NCBI GenBank assembly: GCA_902773925.1
Contig: CACYGI010000001.1
Span: 186,001-250,000 of the forward strand
Source of the DNA: an uncultured Bacteroidia bacterium
GTDB lineage: Bacteria; Bacteroidota; Bacteroidia; Bacteroidales; UBA932
Reading direction: 5' to 3'
Length of the DNA stretch: 64,000 nt
Shown here piece by piece: positions 1 through 10,968 of the stretch. Both the position numbers and the translations under genes were made by a program. Under the pieces are notes generated by a model, which was not told the origin of the DNA, did no database searches, and saw only the letters and a program-made list of their open reading frames with translations. Numbering within the stretch: the first letter of the stretch is position 1; each line of letters starts with the position of its first letter.

Positions 1-1182
1 TCCGAGCAGGAGCGAATCGCACTGCGAATAGTTGCGCGCCCCGTCAGCCTTGGGCAGGACCTTCACCAGGCCGCGATAGCTGTTCTGGCTGTAACCGGCG
101 GAGATGCCCTTGCTTATGATGCGGCTGCGGGTATTGCGGCCGATGTGGATCATCTTCGTGCCGGTATCAGCCTGCTGGTAGTTGTTGGTGACGGCCACCG
201 AGTAGAACTCCGAAACAGAATCATCGCCCTTGAGTATCGTGCTCGGGTACTTCCAGGTGATGGCGCTGCCCGTTTCGACCTGCGTCCAGAAAAGCTTGCT
301 GCGGTCACCCTTGCAGATACCGCGCTTGGTGACGAAATTGTAGATACCGCCACGGCCCTGCGCATCGCCGGGATACCAGTTCTGGACGGTGCTGTACTTG
401 ACTTCGGCGTCCTTTTCAACCACGATCTCGACCACAGCCGCGTGAAGCTGCGACTCGTCGCGCATCGGGGCGGTGCAGCCTTCCAGATAGCTGAGATACG
501 AGCCTTCGTCCGCCACTATCAGCGTCCTTTCGAACTGTCCGGTGCCCTTGGCATTGATGCGGAAATAGCTCGAGAGCTCCATCGGGCAGCGGACGCCCTT
601 GGGGATATAGCAGAACGAGCCGTCGCTGAATACCGCGGAGTTGAGTGCGGAGTAGAAGTTGTCCGCGGCCGGCACTACGCTCGCGAGGTACTTGCGGACC
701 AGGTCGGGATAGTCGCGGACCGCTTCGGAGAATGAGCAGAATATGATGCCCTTCTCCGCAAGACTTTCGCGGTACGTGGTCTTGACCGAAACCGAGTCAA
801 ATACGGCATCTACCGCCGCTCCGCTCAGGACATTGCGCTCGTGGAGGGGAATGCCGAGCTTGTCGAAGGTCTTCTCCAGCTCGGGGTCCATCTCCTGTGC
901 TCCGCCGCGCTTTTTGGGGGCGGCATAGTAGATGATATCCTGGAAATCGATCTCCGGGATATCGAGGTGCGCCCAGGTAGGCAGCTTCATCTTCTGCCAC
1001 TTGCGAAATGCGTCCAGGCGGAATTCAAGCAGCCACTGAGGCTCCTGTTTCTTGGCTGAAATCAGCCGTATAATGTCTTCGTTGAGGCCTTTGGGAATAA
1101 ATTCCTGGTCCAGCTGCGTCTCGAAACCGTGTTCGTATTCGGCGCCGGCCACCTCTTCAAGTATATCTTCTTTTCTTGCCAT
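1..1182 (-). CDS. sufB: Fe-S cluster assembly scaffold SufB (N-terminal 394 residues; runs off the window)
   Basis: SufB is the core of the SufBCD scaffold that builds iron-sulfur clusters from sulfur delivered by SufS-SufE. The reading frame is open from the ATG at 1182 to base 1, giving 394 residues of a family usually about 480 long, so the C-terminal part of the beta-helix core is outside the window. Recognisable stretches are [19 protein letters not shown], a glycine-rich EGCTAPM segment and the family motif [14 protein letters not shown]. The partner genes sufS, sufE and sufT lie about 44 kb away, so the Suf genes are not in one operon here. A TAACTTTG promoter element sits just 10 bases before the ATG. 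Identity is secure; only completeness is uncertain. Confidence 0.95.
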   Translation of the reverse strand, partial: MARKEDILEEVAGAEYEHGFETQLDQEFIPKGLNEDIIRLISAKKQEPQWLLEFRLDAFRKWQKMKLPTWAHLDIPEIDFQDIIYYAAPKKRGGAQEMDPELEKTFDKLGIPLHERNVLSGAAVDAVFDSVSVKTTYRESLAEKGIIFCSFSEAVRDYPDLVRKYLASVVPAADNFYSALNSAVFSDGSFCYIPKGVRCPMELSSYFRINAKGTGQFERTLIVADEGSYLSYLEGCTAPMRDESQLHAAVVEIVVEKDAEVKYSTVQNWYPGDAQGRGGIYNFVTKRGICKGDRSKLFWTQVETGSAITWKYPSTILKGDDSVSEFYSVAVTNNYQQADTGTKMIHIGRNTRSRIISKGISAGYSQNSYRGLVKVLPKADGARNYSQCDSLLLG

Positions 1183-1192
1183 TTCAAAACGC

Positions 1193-1200
1193 CAAAGTTA
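1193..1200 (-). promoter_or_regulatory. Bacteroidetes -7 promoter element for sufB
   Basis: Read on the minus strand this is TAACTTTG, an exact match to TAnnTTTG. It lies 10 bases before the sufB ATG, which would give a very short leader. The base run about 19 upstream is T-rich (TTTT) rather than exact TTTG. A small palindrome (TGCAA-CGAA-TTGCA, 1248-1261) lies further upstream. Confidence 0.5.
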
Positions 1201-1361
1201 ACCAAAACGGGGCAGAAAGAAAAATATTAAAATTTTTACCGTCGCGATGCAACGAATTGCAACGCAGATGCATCTTATAAGTGGTTTAGGTTTTAGTACA
1301 CGGGAGGAGGCTTGATTCATTGCTTATGGGTCGGCCTTCTTTTTTTTGTCTCCCCCGTAGA

Positions 1362-2897
1362 TCATTTACCGTCCTGATTGTCAATAAGCGACACCCCGGT
1401 CATACACTGCGGTTGCGGGATGCCCATAAGGTCGAGCATCGTCGGGGCGATATCGCACAGGCGGCCGTCGCGCACGCCACGCACGTCATCATCCACCACG
1501 ACGAACTGGACCTTGTTGAGTGAATGCGCCGTATTGGGCGAGCCGTCCTCATTGACAGCATAATCAGCATTGCCGTGATCAGCCGTTATTATCACCGTAT
1601 AGCCGTCGCGGCGGGCAGCCTCGACCACCTCGCCGACTGCACTGTCGATATAGCGCACGGCCTCCACGATAGCATCATAGACTCCGGTATGGCCCACCAT
1701 ATCGCCGTTTGCGAAGTTGAGGATTATCATATCGAACTCCCGGCTGTCGAGCGCGGCGATAAGCTTGTCCTTGACCTCTGGCGCGCTCATCTTCGGCTGC
1801 AGGTCATAGGTCGCCACCTTCGGTGAATGGACCAGGATCCGGCTTTCGCCCGGGAAAACCTGCTCGCGGCCGCCGTTGAAGAAGAACGTCACGTGCGCGT
1901 ATTTCTCCGTCTCGGCGATGCGAAGCTGCTTCAGTCCCGCCTGCGCGACCACCTCGCCGATGGTCTGCGGCACATTTTCCTTGTCAAAAAGGATATGCAG
2001 GCCGGTAAATGTATCGTCATACGGAGTCAGGCAGCAGAAATAGAGCGGAAGCGTGTGCATCCCCTCCTGCGGCATGTCCTTCTGCGTGAGGACGGTAGTT
2101 ATCTCGCGGGCGCGGTCGTTGCGGAAATTGAAGAAAATCACGGCGTCGCCCTCTTCGATGCAGGCCAGAGGCTGACGGTCGGCGCCGACAATCACCGTGG
2201 GGCAAACGAATTCGTCCGTAACGCCTTCGGCATAAGAGGCCTCCAGCGCATCTATTGCAGAGGTCGCGACAGTACCGATGCCGCTCACCAGCAGGTCATA
2301 ACCGGCCTTGATCCTGTCCCAGCGCTTGTCGCGGTCCATAGTATAGAACCGTCCGCAGAGCGAAGCGATACGGCCGGTGGTCTGCGCCATATGCTCCTCC
2401 AGCTCTGCCACGAACCCCTTGCCGCTGTGCGGATCGGTATCGCGGCCGTCCATCAGGCAGTGCACGAAAACGTCCCTGAGGCCGAAACGCGCCGCTTCGG
2501 CGAGGAACTCTTCGAGATGCGCGAGCGAACTGTGGACTCCGCCGTGCGAGCAAAGGCCCAGGAAATGCAGGCGGCGGCCGCTGTCGCGGACATATTCGAA
2601 GCAACGGCGGATCTCATCATTCTGCAGCAGCGCGTGCTCGCGGCAGGCGCGGTTGATCTTCACCAGATCCTGATAGACGACGCGGCCGGCTCCGATATTG
2701 AGGTGTCCCACCTCCGAATTGCCCATCTGCCCGTCTGGCAGTCCGACATCCTCTCCGCACGCGGAAACGTGGGAATGAGGATAGCGCGAGCGAAGTGCGT
2801 CAATATTTGGAGTACCGGCCGTAAAAATGGCGTTGGAATGGTCCTGGCGACCTTCCCCCCAACCATCGAGAATCATCAGTAAGACCCGTTTCTTCAT
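1362..2897 (-). CDS. gpmI: 2,3-bisphosphoglycerate-independent phosphoglycerate mutase
   Basis: Interconverts 3- and 2-phosphoglycerate in glycolysis and gluconeogenesis through a phosphoserine intermediate, using two Mn ions. At 511 residues it has the normal length. The alkaline-phosphatase-like first metal site is LDGWG (Asp11), the phosphorylated serine is Ser61 in the motif [15 protein letters not shown], and the late metal-binding motif TADHGNAD is present near the C terminus. The first codon ATG at 2897 is supported by the N-terminal motif [13 protein letters not shown]. It is divergent from rnr, and a TATATTTG element 40 bases upstream is a likely promoter. Confidence 0.97.
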   Translation of the reverse strand: MKKRVLLMILDGWGEGRQDHSNAIFTAGTPNIDALRSRYPHSHVSACGEDVGLPDGQMGNSEVGHLNIGAGRVVYQDLVKINRACREHALLQNDEIRRCFEYVRDSGRRLHFLGLCSHGGVHSSLAHLEEFLAEAARFGLRDVFVHCLMDGRDTDPHSGKGFVAELEEHMAQTTGRIASLCGRFYTMDRDKRWDRIKAGYDLLVSGIGTVATSAIDALEASYAEGVTDEFVCPTVIVGADRQPLACIEEGDAVIFFNFRNDRAREITTVLTQKDMPQEGMHTLPLYFCCLTPYDDTFTGLHILFDKENVPQTIGEVVAQAGLKQLRIAETEKYAHVTFFFNGGREQVFPGESRILVHSPKVATYDLQPKMSAPEVKDKLIAALDSREFDMIILNFANGDMVGHTGVYDAIVEAVRYIDSAVGEVVEAARRDGYTVIITADHGNADYAVNEDGSPNTAHSLNKVQFVVVDDDVRGVRDGRLCDIAPTMLDLMGIPQPQCMTGVSLIDNQDGK

Positions 2898-2905
2898 TTT
2901 TTATG

Positions 2906-2945
2906 TATTTTTGTATGTTTTTACAACTTAAGAGCAGCAAATATA
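2906..2945. promoter_or_regulatory. Divergent promoter elements between gpmI and rnr
   Basis: The 54-base spacer carries TATTTTTG on the plus strand (2906-2913, 38 bases before the rnr ATG) and TATATTTG on the minus strand (2938-2945, 40 bases before the gpmI ATG). Both match TAnnTTTG exactly. Neither has a clear TTTG box at the expected spacing, so these are good but incomplete promoter matches. Confidence 0.45.
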
Positions 2946-2951
2946 CAAAAT

Positions 2952-4991
2952 ATGGGCAGGAAGTCTAAGAAAAAAGGAGGTTCCTCAAAGGGCGTGGAGA
3001 ACAGTCGCGGCAAAAGCACGAAGGGCGGCCGCCGCAAGCATTCCGGGCCGAAGATAGCCCAGACTTACGAAGGCATCGTCAACCTCAACCGCGACGGCAT
3101 TGGATTCATCAACGTACCGGAGCTGGAGGATAGCATTTTCGTCCAGAACCGGCGGATGCGCGGGGCTCTCAACGGCGATAGGGTGAAAGTCGCCGTCTAT
3201 TCCAGCCGCCGCCCTGAGAGCGGACGCATCGAAGGCGAGGTCCTCTCCGTCATAGAGCGCTCCAAAAGGCCGCACATAGGCACGCTGATCGTCCGCGGAG
3301 ACAAGGCCTGGGTGATGGTCGAAAGCCGCGTGATGCCCTACGACGTGCGCGTGGACATCGCCAAGGCATCTGACCTGCCGGTATTCGGAGGCCTGAAAGC
3401 CACCGACGGGATGAAGGTCGCCGTCCTGGTAAGCTCCTGGCCCAAAGGCACTCCCGAGCCCATCGGCACGATCGTAGACGTGCTTGGCCGCCCCGGCGAC
3501 AATGACACAGAGATGCACGCCATCCTGACCGAATTCCAGCTGCCCTACAGATTTGAGGAGGCGGTCGAACGGGCCGCTTCGCGCATTCCTTCGAAGATTA
3601 CAGATAAAGATATCGCCGGGCGGAAAGATTTCCGTCAGGTACTGACCTTCACGATAGACCCCGCCGATGCAAAGGACTTCGACGATGCCATCTCCATCCG
3701 CAAGCTGGACGGCGGACGCTACGAGGTCGGCGTGCATATCGCTGATGTGACGTGGTATGTCAAGCAGGGCGGACGTATCGATGAAGAGGCCTACAACAGA
3801 GGCACTTCAGTATATCTGGTGGACCGGACGATCCCGATGCTGCCCGAAAAGCTCAGCAACAGGCTCTGCTCCCTGCGACCGGGCGAAGACAAGCTGTGTT
3901 TTTCGGCGGTTTTCGAAATGGACGAGACCGCAAAAGTGCACCGACAGTGGTTCGGACGCACGATTATCAATTCCGACCACCGTCTGGATTACGACCAGGC
4001 GCAGCAGATCATAGAGACAGGCGAAGGGCCGCTTAACGAAGAGCTTCGACTGCTCAACGATATGGCCGTCGCCCTGCGCAAGAAGCGTTTCGCCAAAGGC
4101 GCGATAGACTTCAACCGGCCCGAGATGAAGGTCATAGTCGATGAAAAGGGCCGCCCTCTGGACGTGGTGCAGGTCGTCGAGAAGAACAGCAACCGCCTCA
4201 TCGAGGAGTTTATGCTTCTTGCCAACCGCAGCGTGGCCGAATACGTCACCCTGCGCTGCAAGGCGAAGAATCCGACTTTCGTCTATCGTGTTCACGACAA
4301 TCCCAACCCCATAAAGCTCGAAGAGCTGCGCGGATTCGCCGCCAATTTCGGGCGCCGTCTGGGCGATACCGCCAATCCGAAGAAGGCCGCAAAGAGCCTC
4401 AACACCCTTATCGGCGAGGTCAAGAACGCCCCGGAAGAGGATGCCGTCAAGATGATGGCGCTTCGCTCGATGGCGCGTGCCTGCTACACGACCGACAATA
4501 TCGGCCACTACGGACTGGCATTCGACTACTATACGCATTTCACCTCGCCCATCCGGCGTTATCCGGATATGATGGTGCACCGCCTGTTGGCGATGTATAT
4601 GGACGGGGCCGCTTCGCAGGACAAGGAGTATTACGAAGAATGCTGCCTCTATGCGTCACAGCGCGAGCAGCTGGCCACCGAGGCCGAACGAAGCAGCATC
4701 CGCTACAAGATGGTCGAGTTCCTCAAGGGCCGCGAAGGCGAAGTTTTCGAAGGCACGATATCGGGCCTTACGACCTGGGGCATATATGTCGAGATCGAAC
4801 CTACGAAGATCGAAGGAATGGTCTCGATACGCGACGTAAAAGAGGACTATCTGGTTTTCGATGCCGAGAATTACCGCACCGTAGGCAAGGGTACGGGCCG
4901 CGTATTCCGCCTGGGCGACCGGGTCCGCGTCCGCCTGCTGCGCGCCTCGCTCGATCAGCGCATCATCGACTACGAACTTATTTTCGACTGA
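2952..4991 (+). CDS. rnr: Ribonuclease R (RNB family 3'-5' exoribonuclease)
   Basis: Processive exoribonuclease that degrades structured RNA. The 679 residues show a basic N-terminal tail of Lys, Arg and Gly, a cold-shock/OB domain (around residues 38-80, motif GIVNLNRDGIGFINV), the RNB catalytic domain with the acidic motif DPADAKDFDDA (about residues 235-247), and a C-terminal S1 domain (from about residue 595). The acidic residues of the RNB motif that bind Mg are intact. It is shorter than the E. coli enzyme (about 813) but normal for Bacteroidetes. The 3' end overlaps the convergent transporter gene by 14 bases. Confidence 0.95.
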   Translation: MGRKSKKKGGSSKGVENSRGKSTKGGRRKHSGPKIAQTYEGIVNLNRDGIGFINVPELEDSIFVQNRRMRGALNGDRVKVAVYSSRRPESGRIEGEVLSVIERSKRPHIGTLIVRGDKAWVMVESRVMPYDVRVDIAKASDLPVFGGLKATDGMKVAVLVSSWPKGTPEPIGTIVDVLGRPGDNDTEMHAILTEFQLPYRFEEAVERAASRIPSKITDKDIAGRKDFRQVLTFTIDPADAKDFDDAISIRKLDGGRYEVGVHIADVTWYVKQGGRIDEEAYNRGTSVYLVDRTIPMLPEKLSNRLCSLRPGEDKLCFSAVFEMDETAKVHRQWFGRTIINSDHRLDYDQAQQIIETGEGPLNEELRLLNDMAVALRKKRFAKGAIDFNRPEMKVIVDEKGRPLDVVQVVEKNSNRLIEEFMLLANRSVAEYVTLRCKAKNPTFVYRVHDNPNPIKLEELRGFAANFGRRLGDTANPKKAAKSLNTLIGEVKNAPEEDAVKMMALRSMARACYTTDNIGHYGLAFDYYTHFTSPIRRYPDMMVHRLLAMYMDGAASQDKEYYEECCLYASQREQLATEAERSSIRYKMVEFLKGREGEVFEGTISGLTTWGIYVEIEPTKIEGMVSIRDVKEDYLVFDAENYRTVGKGTGRVFRLGDRVRVRLLRASLDQRIIDYELIFD

Positions 4992-5784
4992 GCTTAAGCC
5001 AGATCCGAAGGCCGTTGACGGCATTTATCAGGTAGAAGAAGTACTTGGCGACATAGACTGCGGCAAGCGAAGCGTTGACGCCGGCTTCGACGTCGGCGAG
5101 CGCCGTCAGGGTCCACATTATCACCGAAGATACATTGACCGCTATCCAAAAAATCCACTGCTCCATCCGGGCCGTGGAGAGCAGATACTGTCCGATAAAG
5201 TTGCCAACCGTGGCGATGGCGTCCACCACGATCACCCAGCGCAGCGTTCGAAGGCTGCCCTGTGGCGATAGAAATACCTCCGCGACTGTCATTCCCTCAT
5301 CGGCCTTGACAATACATAGAATGAAATAGGCCGCGACCGTTCCGGCCAGAAACAGCAGCGAATACAGCAGCCGCCCCTCGCCGTCAAGCCTGCGCGCATT
5401 GACCTGCTTCTTGCCGCCGCCTCCGCGACGACGCCAGCTGATGAGTCCGATGAACTGCATCGGCAGGAAATACAGCAGATTGATCGCGCCGCTGCCGTAA
5501 TTGCCCTTGAAGAAACATACCGCACCGTAAATGACGACGTTTATTATGCCGAAAAAGAAATTGGCTATACGCGCATTGGCCGAGAGGATGGTCGAAGCCA
5601 CGCCGCAGAGCGAGGCTCCGGCGGCTGCAAGCAGCAGCAGGCGGTCGCGAAGATCCCCGGCGCGGGTGTAATTGGTGACGGTGATAAATAGGATCACGGC
5701 CGCCATCAGCAGCATCAGCGTGACGTTGAAAATGCGGTTGAATTTTTCTTCAGATGTATTATTCTTTTCCATCGTTTGTATCAT
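4978..5784 (-). CDS. pnuC: PnuC-family vitamin transporter (nicotinamide riboside or thiamine type)
   Basis: Integral membrane protein of 268 residues with about seven predicted hydrophobic segments. Segments such as QFIGLISWRRR and GNFIGQYLLSTARMEQWIFW resemble the PnuC/PnuT transporters, which bring vitamin precursors in by facilitated diffusion coupled to trapping phosphorylation inside. Nicotinamide riboside is the family prototype, but Bacteroides also uses a relative (PnuT) for thiamine. No TPP riboswitch or vitamin kinase gene is visible here, so the substrate is unresolved. A second ATG at 5772 is an equally possible start. The gene overlaps the 3' ends of both uvrC and rnr and probably follows uvrC in one transcript. 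Confidence 0.8.
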   Translation of the reverse strand: MIQTMEKNNTSEEKFNRIFNVTLMLLMAAVILFITVTNYTRAGDLRDRLLLLAAAGASLCGVASTILSANARIANFFFGIINVVIYGAVCFFKGNYGSGAINLLYFLPMQFIGLISWRRRGGGGKKQVNARRLDGEGRLLYSLLFLAGTVAAYFILCIVKADEGMTVAEVFLSPQGSLRTLRWVIVVDAIATVGNFIGQYLLSTARMEQWIFWIAVNVSSVIMWTLTALADVEAGVNASLAAVYVAKYFFYLINAVNGLRIWLKLSRK

Positions 5785-7288
5785 TATCTGTTTGCGGCGC
5801 CTGCAGCACCATCAGGATCCGGGTCGCAAGGGCCTTTCCGACCACTTCGGCTATCTCAGCTTCGCTGGCCTGGCGGATCCGGGCTACGCTTTTGAAACGG
5901 CGCAGGAGGGCCGTCTCGCTCTTTTCGCCGACGCCGCGGATGGCCCTCAGCTCGGATGCCACCTGCCGTTTGCTGCGCCGGTTGCGGTGATGCGTGATAC
6001 CGAAGCGGTGCGCCTCGTCCCGGATATGCATCAGGATCCTCAGCGACGAGGAATTCTTGTCCAGGAAAAGCGGATGTGGGTCACCCGGCACAAGCACCTC
6101 CTCCATCCGCTTGGCAAGTCCCACGACCTTGATGCGGTCTGTAAGGCCAAGCTCGCAGAGGGCGTCATACGCATTGTGCAGCTGGCCTTTGCCGCCGTCG
6201 ATCACAACGAGCTGCGGAAGCGGCTGACCCTCGGCCAGAAGCCGCGAATAACGGCGGTTGACCACCTCCTTCATCGAGGCGAAATCGTCGGCACCTATGA
6301 CTGTCTTGATATTGAAATGGCGGTAATCCTTGCGGCTCGGCACGCCCACTTTGAAGACGACGCACGAAGCCACGGGGTCGGTACCCTGGATATTCGAATT
6401 GTCGAAACACTCGATGTGGTCCGGACGGACCGCCATACCCAGGTCCTTCTGCAGCTGATCGACGCCTTTGCGGGCGTTGGTCACCTGGCGCGGCAGCCGC
6501 TTTTCCTTCAGCAGGCTGTATGTCTCCATATCGAGCAGTCCGTGTCCCACGACCTTCTCGCGGTTGTGATGCATCTCCAGAAAACGCATCCTCGACTGCC
6601 ACGCGGCGGCTTCCTCGAACCGCAGGTCGGCCGCAGCCTCCTCCATCCGGGCGCGGGCATCCGAGATAAGGCTGCGTACGCGGCCGCTCAGCAGGCTGTG
6701 GATCTCTGCGATCTGGCGGTCATACTCCTCGCGGCTCTGCCGTCCGGCACAAGGCGCCGCACAGCGACGGATCTGGAATTCGAGGCAGGGGCGGATGCGG
6801 CCGGCGGTGATGGCCTCCGGTGTAAGTGCGTGGCGGCAGGTGCGTATCTTCCAGATATTTGCTATCATATCCAGAAGCCGGTGCGCGTGCTGCACCGAAG
6901 CATACGGCCCGTAGTAGCGCGAACCGTCGCGACGGTAGCGGCGCGTCAGGAAAATCCTCGGAAACGGCTCGTCGCTGACGCAAATCCACGGATAGGTCTT
7001 GTCGTCCTTGAGCAGGATATTGTAGTGCGGCTGGAGCTGCTTGATAAGATTGTTTTCGAGCAGCAGGGCGTCTTCCTCAGTTTCGACTACGGTATATTGC
7101 ACATCCGCGATATGGGCTACAAGCGCGTTTGTCTTGCGGTCCAGCTGGTCCGCCGGCCGCATATACTGCGAGACGCGCTTGATGAGATCTTTCGCCTTGC
7201 CGACATAGATTATGGTCCCGGTCTGGTCAAAAAACCGATAAACGCCCGGCTGATGCGGCAATTGTGCTATCTTTTCTCGGATGTCCAT
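5759..7288 (-). CDS. uvrC: UvrABC excinuclease subunit C, unusually short
   Basis: Makes the two incisions around UvrAB-marked DNA lesions. In order the 509 residues show the GIY-YIG nuclease (residues 10-85, GVYRFF...IIYVGKAK), a Cys-containing segment, a UVR motif (around 200-235), the RNase H-like second nuclease (CFDNSNIQGTDPVASCVVF, with LVVIDGGKGQL and HRFGITHHRNRR), and one C-terminal helix-hairpin-helix region (IRGVGEKSETALL). UvrC is usually 560-610 residues. Here only about 46 residues separate the UVR motif from the ECFD motif, where E. coli has about 135, so a segment of roughly 90 residues is missing in frame. The catalytic motifs are retained, so function is likely but should be confirmed. 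Confidence 0.93.
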   Translation of the reverse strand: MDIREKIAQLPHQPGVYRFFDQTGTIIYVGKAKDLIKRVSQYMRPADQLDRKTNALVAHIADVQYTVVETEEDALLLENNLIKQLQPHYNILLKDDKTYPWICVSDEPFPRIFLTRRYRRDGSRYYGPYASVQHAHRLLDMIANIWKIRTCRHALTPEAITAGRIRPCLEFQIRRCAAPCAGRQSREEYDRQIAEIHSLLSGRVRSLISDARARMEEAAADLRFEEAAAWQSRMRFLEMHHNREKVVGHGLLDMETYSLLKEKRLPRQVTNARKGVDQLQKDLGMAVRPDHIECFDNSNIQGTDPVASCVVFKVGVPSRKDYRHFNIKTVIGADDFASMKEVVNRRYSRLLAEGQPLPQLVVIDGGKGQLHNAYDALCELGLTDRIKVVGLAKRMEEVLVPGDPHPLFLDKNSSSLRILMHIRDEAHRFGITHHRNRRSKRQVASELRAIRGVGEKSETALLRRFKSVARIRQASEAEIAEVVGKALATRILMVLQAPQTDNDTNDGKE

Positions 7289-7301
7289 CCGTATTTTTTT
7301 C

Positions 7302-7309
7302 TATATTTG
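7302..7309 (+). promoter_or_regulatory. -7 promoter element for the acyltransferase gene
   Basis: TATATTTG matches TAnnTTTG exactly and lies 26 bases before the preferred ATG at 7336, in the short divergent spacer after the uvrC start. No exact upstream TTTG box is present. Confidence 0.45.
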
Positions 7310-7335
7310 CGTAATAAACCTAAACCAAGGTGTCT

Positions 7336-9156
7336 ATGGAAGACAAGACAAAGGTACTCAATAAATCGGATTTGCAGTCGGCAATGAAGATAAAAGGCCC
7401 TTTCGGGCGTTTTTTGGCAGGCTTGATCATCAAAGTCCTGGAAATAGACGAAGCCAACAGGATTCAGAACAAATATAAAGATTACTCAGGACCGGCTTAT
7501 TCGGAGCGCGTGCTCGAAGAGATCGGTGTCAAATATGAGATTCCCGAAGGACAGGTGGACCGCATCCCCGCCGAAGGAGGATTCATAACCATCTCCAACC
7601 ACCATTTCGGCGCCATCGACGGCCTGATCCTCAGCGCCGTAGTTGGTGGCAAGCGAAGCGATTATCGCATCCTGACCAACTTTCTGCTATCGCTGATTCC
7701 CGGCCTCAAGGAGAGCTTTATGCCCGTCAATCCCATTTCCGACGTGGCAAAGGCCAAGAGCCTCTCCGGTATCCGGATGGCCCTTTCGCACATCTCAAAG
7801 GGCGGCGCGCTCGGATTTTTCCCGGCAGGAGAAGTCGCTACCTACCAGAAGAAAAAGAACCGCACCGCGCTCGGCGACAAGCCGCTGATCGAAGACAAGC
7901 CCTGGGCTGACAATATCATCAAGATCATCGCCAAAAGCGGCCTGCCCGTCATCCCCATCTATTTCGATGGCACCAATTCGCGCAACTTCCACTTCCTGGG
8001 CAAGATTCATCCCCGTCTGCGCACCGTCCGCCTGATCCACGAGCTCTTCAACAAGCGCGGCAGGACGGTCCAGGTCCGCATCGGACAGCCCATCACGGCG
8101 GAGACGATCGGACAGTTCGAGGATACAGGCGTTCTCGGCCGCTACCTGCGCAGCCGAGTATATGCCCTCCAGGTCAGCTGCCTGCCGCAGATGGACGTTT
8201 CCGCTCCCGGCCAGAAGATGGAGCCTGTCGCAGAGCCTGTGCCCCGCCAGGATATCATCCGCGAAATGGAGTCCATTTCCGACCGGATCCTCTTCGAAAA
8301 CGGCGGTTACCGTGCATATCTGACCAAGATAGACCAGCTTCCCGCTACGCTGCACGAGCTTGGCCGGCTTCGCGAGACTACGTTCAGGGCCGTCGGTGAA
8401 GGCACCGGCAAGCCGCTCGACACGGACATCTACGATACTTACTTCTATCACCTGATACTTTGGCACATTGAAAATCAGGAGATCGCCGGCTCCTACCGCC
8501 TTGGCGACGGACGGGAGATAATGGAGCAGCACGGCGGCATCGGCGGCTTCTATACCGCAAGCCTGTTCAAGTTCAAACCCGGAGCTGAAAAGATCCTGGG
8601 CCGCTGCATGGAGCTCGGCCGCACGTTCATTCAGGAGAAATATCAGAGGGAAGTGCTGTCGTTCAAGCTGCTGCTTTCCGGTCTTGGCTGCGCTGCGGGT
8701 TATATGCCTCATCTGGACTTCTATTACGGCCCGGTAAGCATCTCCAATGCCCTTCCGGACTTCTACAAGAGCCTTATAGTGTATTTCCTGGAGAAGGTGC
8801 ACCCCATCGGCGATAACGAAAAGATCGCTTCACCCACCACTCCCTTCAAGCCCGACTACCTGCTCGTCAATCCCGACGACCTGCTCACGGGCATCAATGA
8901 CCTGGATGCCTTCAACAAGCTGATGGGCATCCTCTCGGACAACAAATATTACATCCCGGTGCTGGTTTCAAAGTACTTCAAGTGCTCGGCAAAGCTTATC
9001 TGCTGCAATGTCGATCCGGATTTCGGCAACTGCCTCGACGGACTGATACTGCTCCGGTTTACCGATTATCCCAAAAATACCCTCCGCACCCTGACCAAGT
9101 TCATGCCTCCTGAGTTGCAGGAAAAGATTTTCGACCAGTTCGGAGGCGCCGAATAA
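7336..9156 (+). CDS. Fused two-domain lipid acyltransferase (PlsC-like plus GNAT/OlsB-like), OlsF type
   Basis: The N-terminal half (to about residue 290) is a PlsC-like acyltransferase with an H-x4-D motif in NHHFGAIDG and a FFPAGE segment. The C-terminal half (about 310-606) resembles the OlsB/hemolysin GNAT family that N-acylates an amino acid, with YFYHLILWH, GSYRLGDG and PHLDFYYGPVSISN. Such fusions (OlsF, known from Serratia and Flavobacterium) make ornithine lipids; separate GlsB and GlsA proteins make glycine lipids in Bacteroides. I infer synthesis of an aminoacyl lipid of the membrane; ornithine versus glycine cannot be decided. A GTG two codons upstream (7330) is possible, but ATG 7336 (MEDKTKV) is preferred. 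It precedes the ATPase operon by 27 bases. Confidence 0.82.
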   Translation: MEDKTKVLNKSDLQSAMKIKGPFGRFLAGLIIKVLEIDEANRIQNKYKDYSGPAYSERVLEEIGVKYEIPEGQVDRIPAEGGFITISNHHFGAIDGLILSAVVGGKRSDYRILTNFLLSLIPGLKESFMPVNPISDVAKAKSLSGIRMALSHISKGGALGFFPAGEVATYQKKKNRTALGDKPLIEDKPWADNIIKIIAKSGLPVIPIYFDGTNSRNFHFLGKIHPRLRTVRLIHELFNKRGRTVQVRIGQPITAETIGQFEDTGVLGRYLRSRVYALQVSCLPQMDVSAPGQKMEPVAEPVPRQDIIREMESISDRILFENGGYRAYLTKIDQLPATLHELGRLRETTFRAVGEGTGKPLDTDIYDTYFYHLILWHIENQEIAGSYRLGDGREIMEQHGGIGGFYTASLFKFKPGAEKILGRCMELGRTFIQEKYQREVLSFKLLLSGLGCAAGYMPHLDFYYGPVSISNALPDFYKSLIVYFLEKVHPIGDNEKIASPTTPFKPDYLLVNPDDLLTGINDLDAFNKLMGILSDNKYYIPVLVSKYFKCSAKLICCNVDPDFGNCLDGLILLRFTDYPKNTLRTLTKFMPPELQEKIFDQFGGAE

Positions 9157-9162
9157 GAATAA

Positions 9163-10704
<1,542 letters not shown>

Positions 10705-10710
10705 AGCTCT

Positions 10711-10968
10711 ATGGCAGAGAAAGCCCTTTCGGTCAGGATTCTAACATCGGAGGCCAGCCTCTATCAGGGGCAGGCGTCCGCGGTATTCCTGCCCGGCGCT
10801 CTCTGCCCGTTCGAGATCCTGCCGATGCACGCGCCCATCATTTCGCTGCTTGAGCGCGGGAGCGTCCGCGTCCGCCAGACAGACGGCGAGCTGAAGGAGT
10901 TCCCGCTGGGCAGCGGCATCGTCCAGGTCCGCGACAACATAGTAACCATCTGCGCCGAAGCCGAATGA
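10711..10968 (+). CDS. atpC: ATP synthase F1 subunit epsilon (short form)
   Basis: Central-stalk subunit that links the c-ring to F1. At 85 residues it holds the N-terminal beta-sandwich (motifs FLPGALCPFEILPMHAP and GSGIVQVRDN) but lacks the C-terminal two-helix domain that acts as an ATPase inhibitor in E. coli. A short epsilon is common in Bacteroidetes, so this is not a truncation by mutation. It starts 6 bases after atpD and its stop overlaps the atpB start (ATGA). Confidence 0.93.
   Translation: MAEKALSVRILTSEASLYQGQASAVFLPGALCPFEILPMHAPIISLLERGSVRVRQTDGELKEFPLGSGIVQVRDNIVTICAEAE

Noticed and set aside
10711..10968. Truncated atpC as a mutation
   Set aside because: A short epsilon without the C-terminal helices is usual in Bacteroidetes and the gene is tightly coupled to its neighbours.
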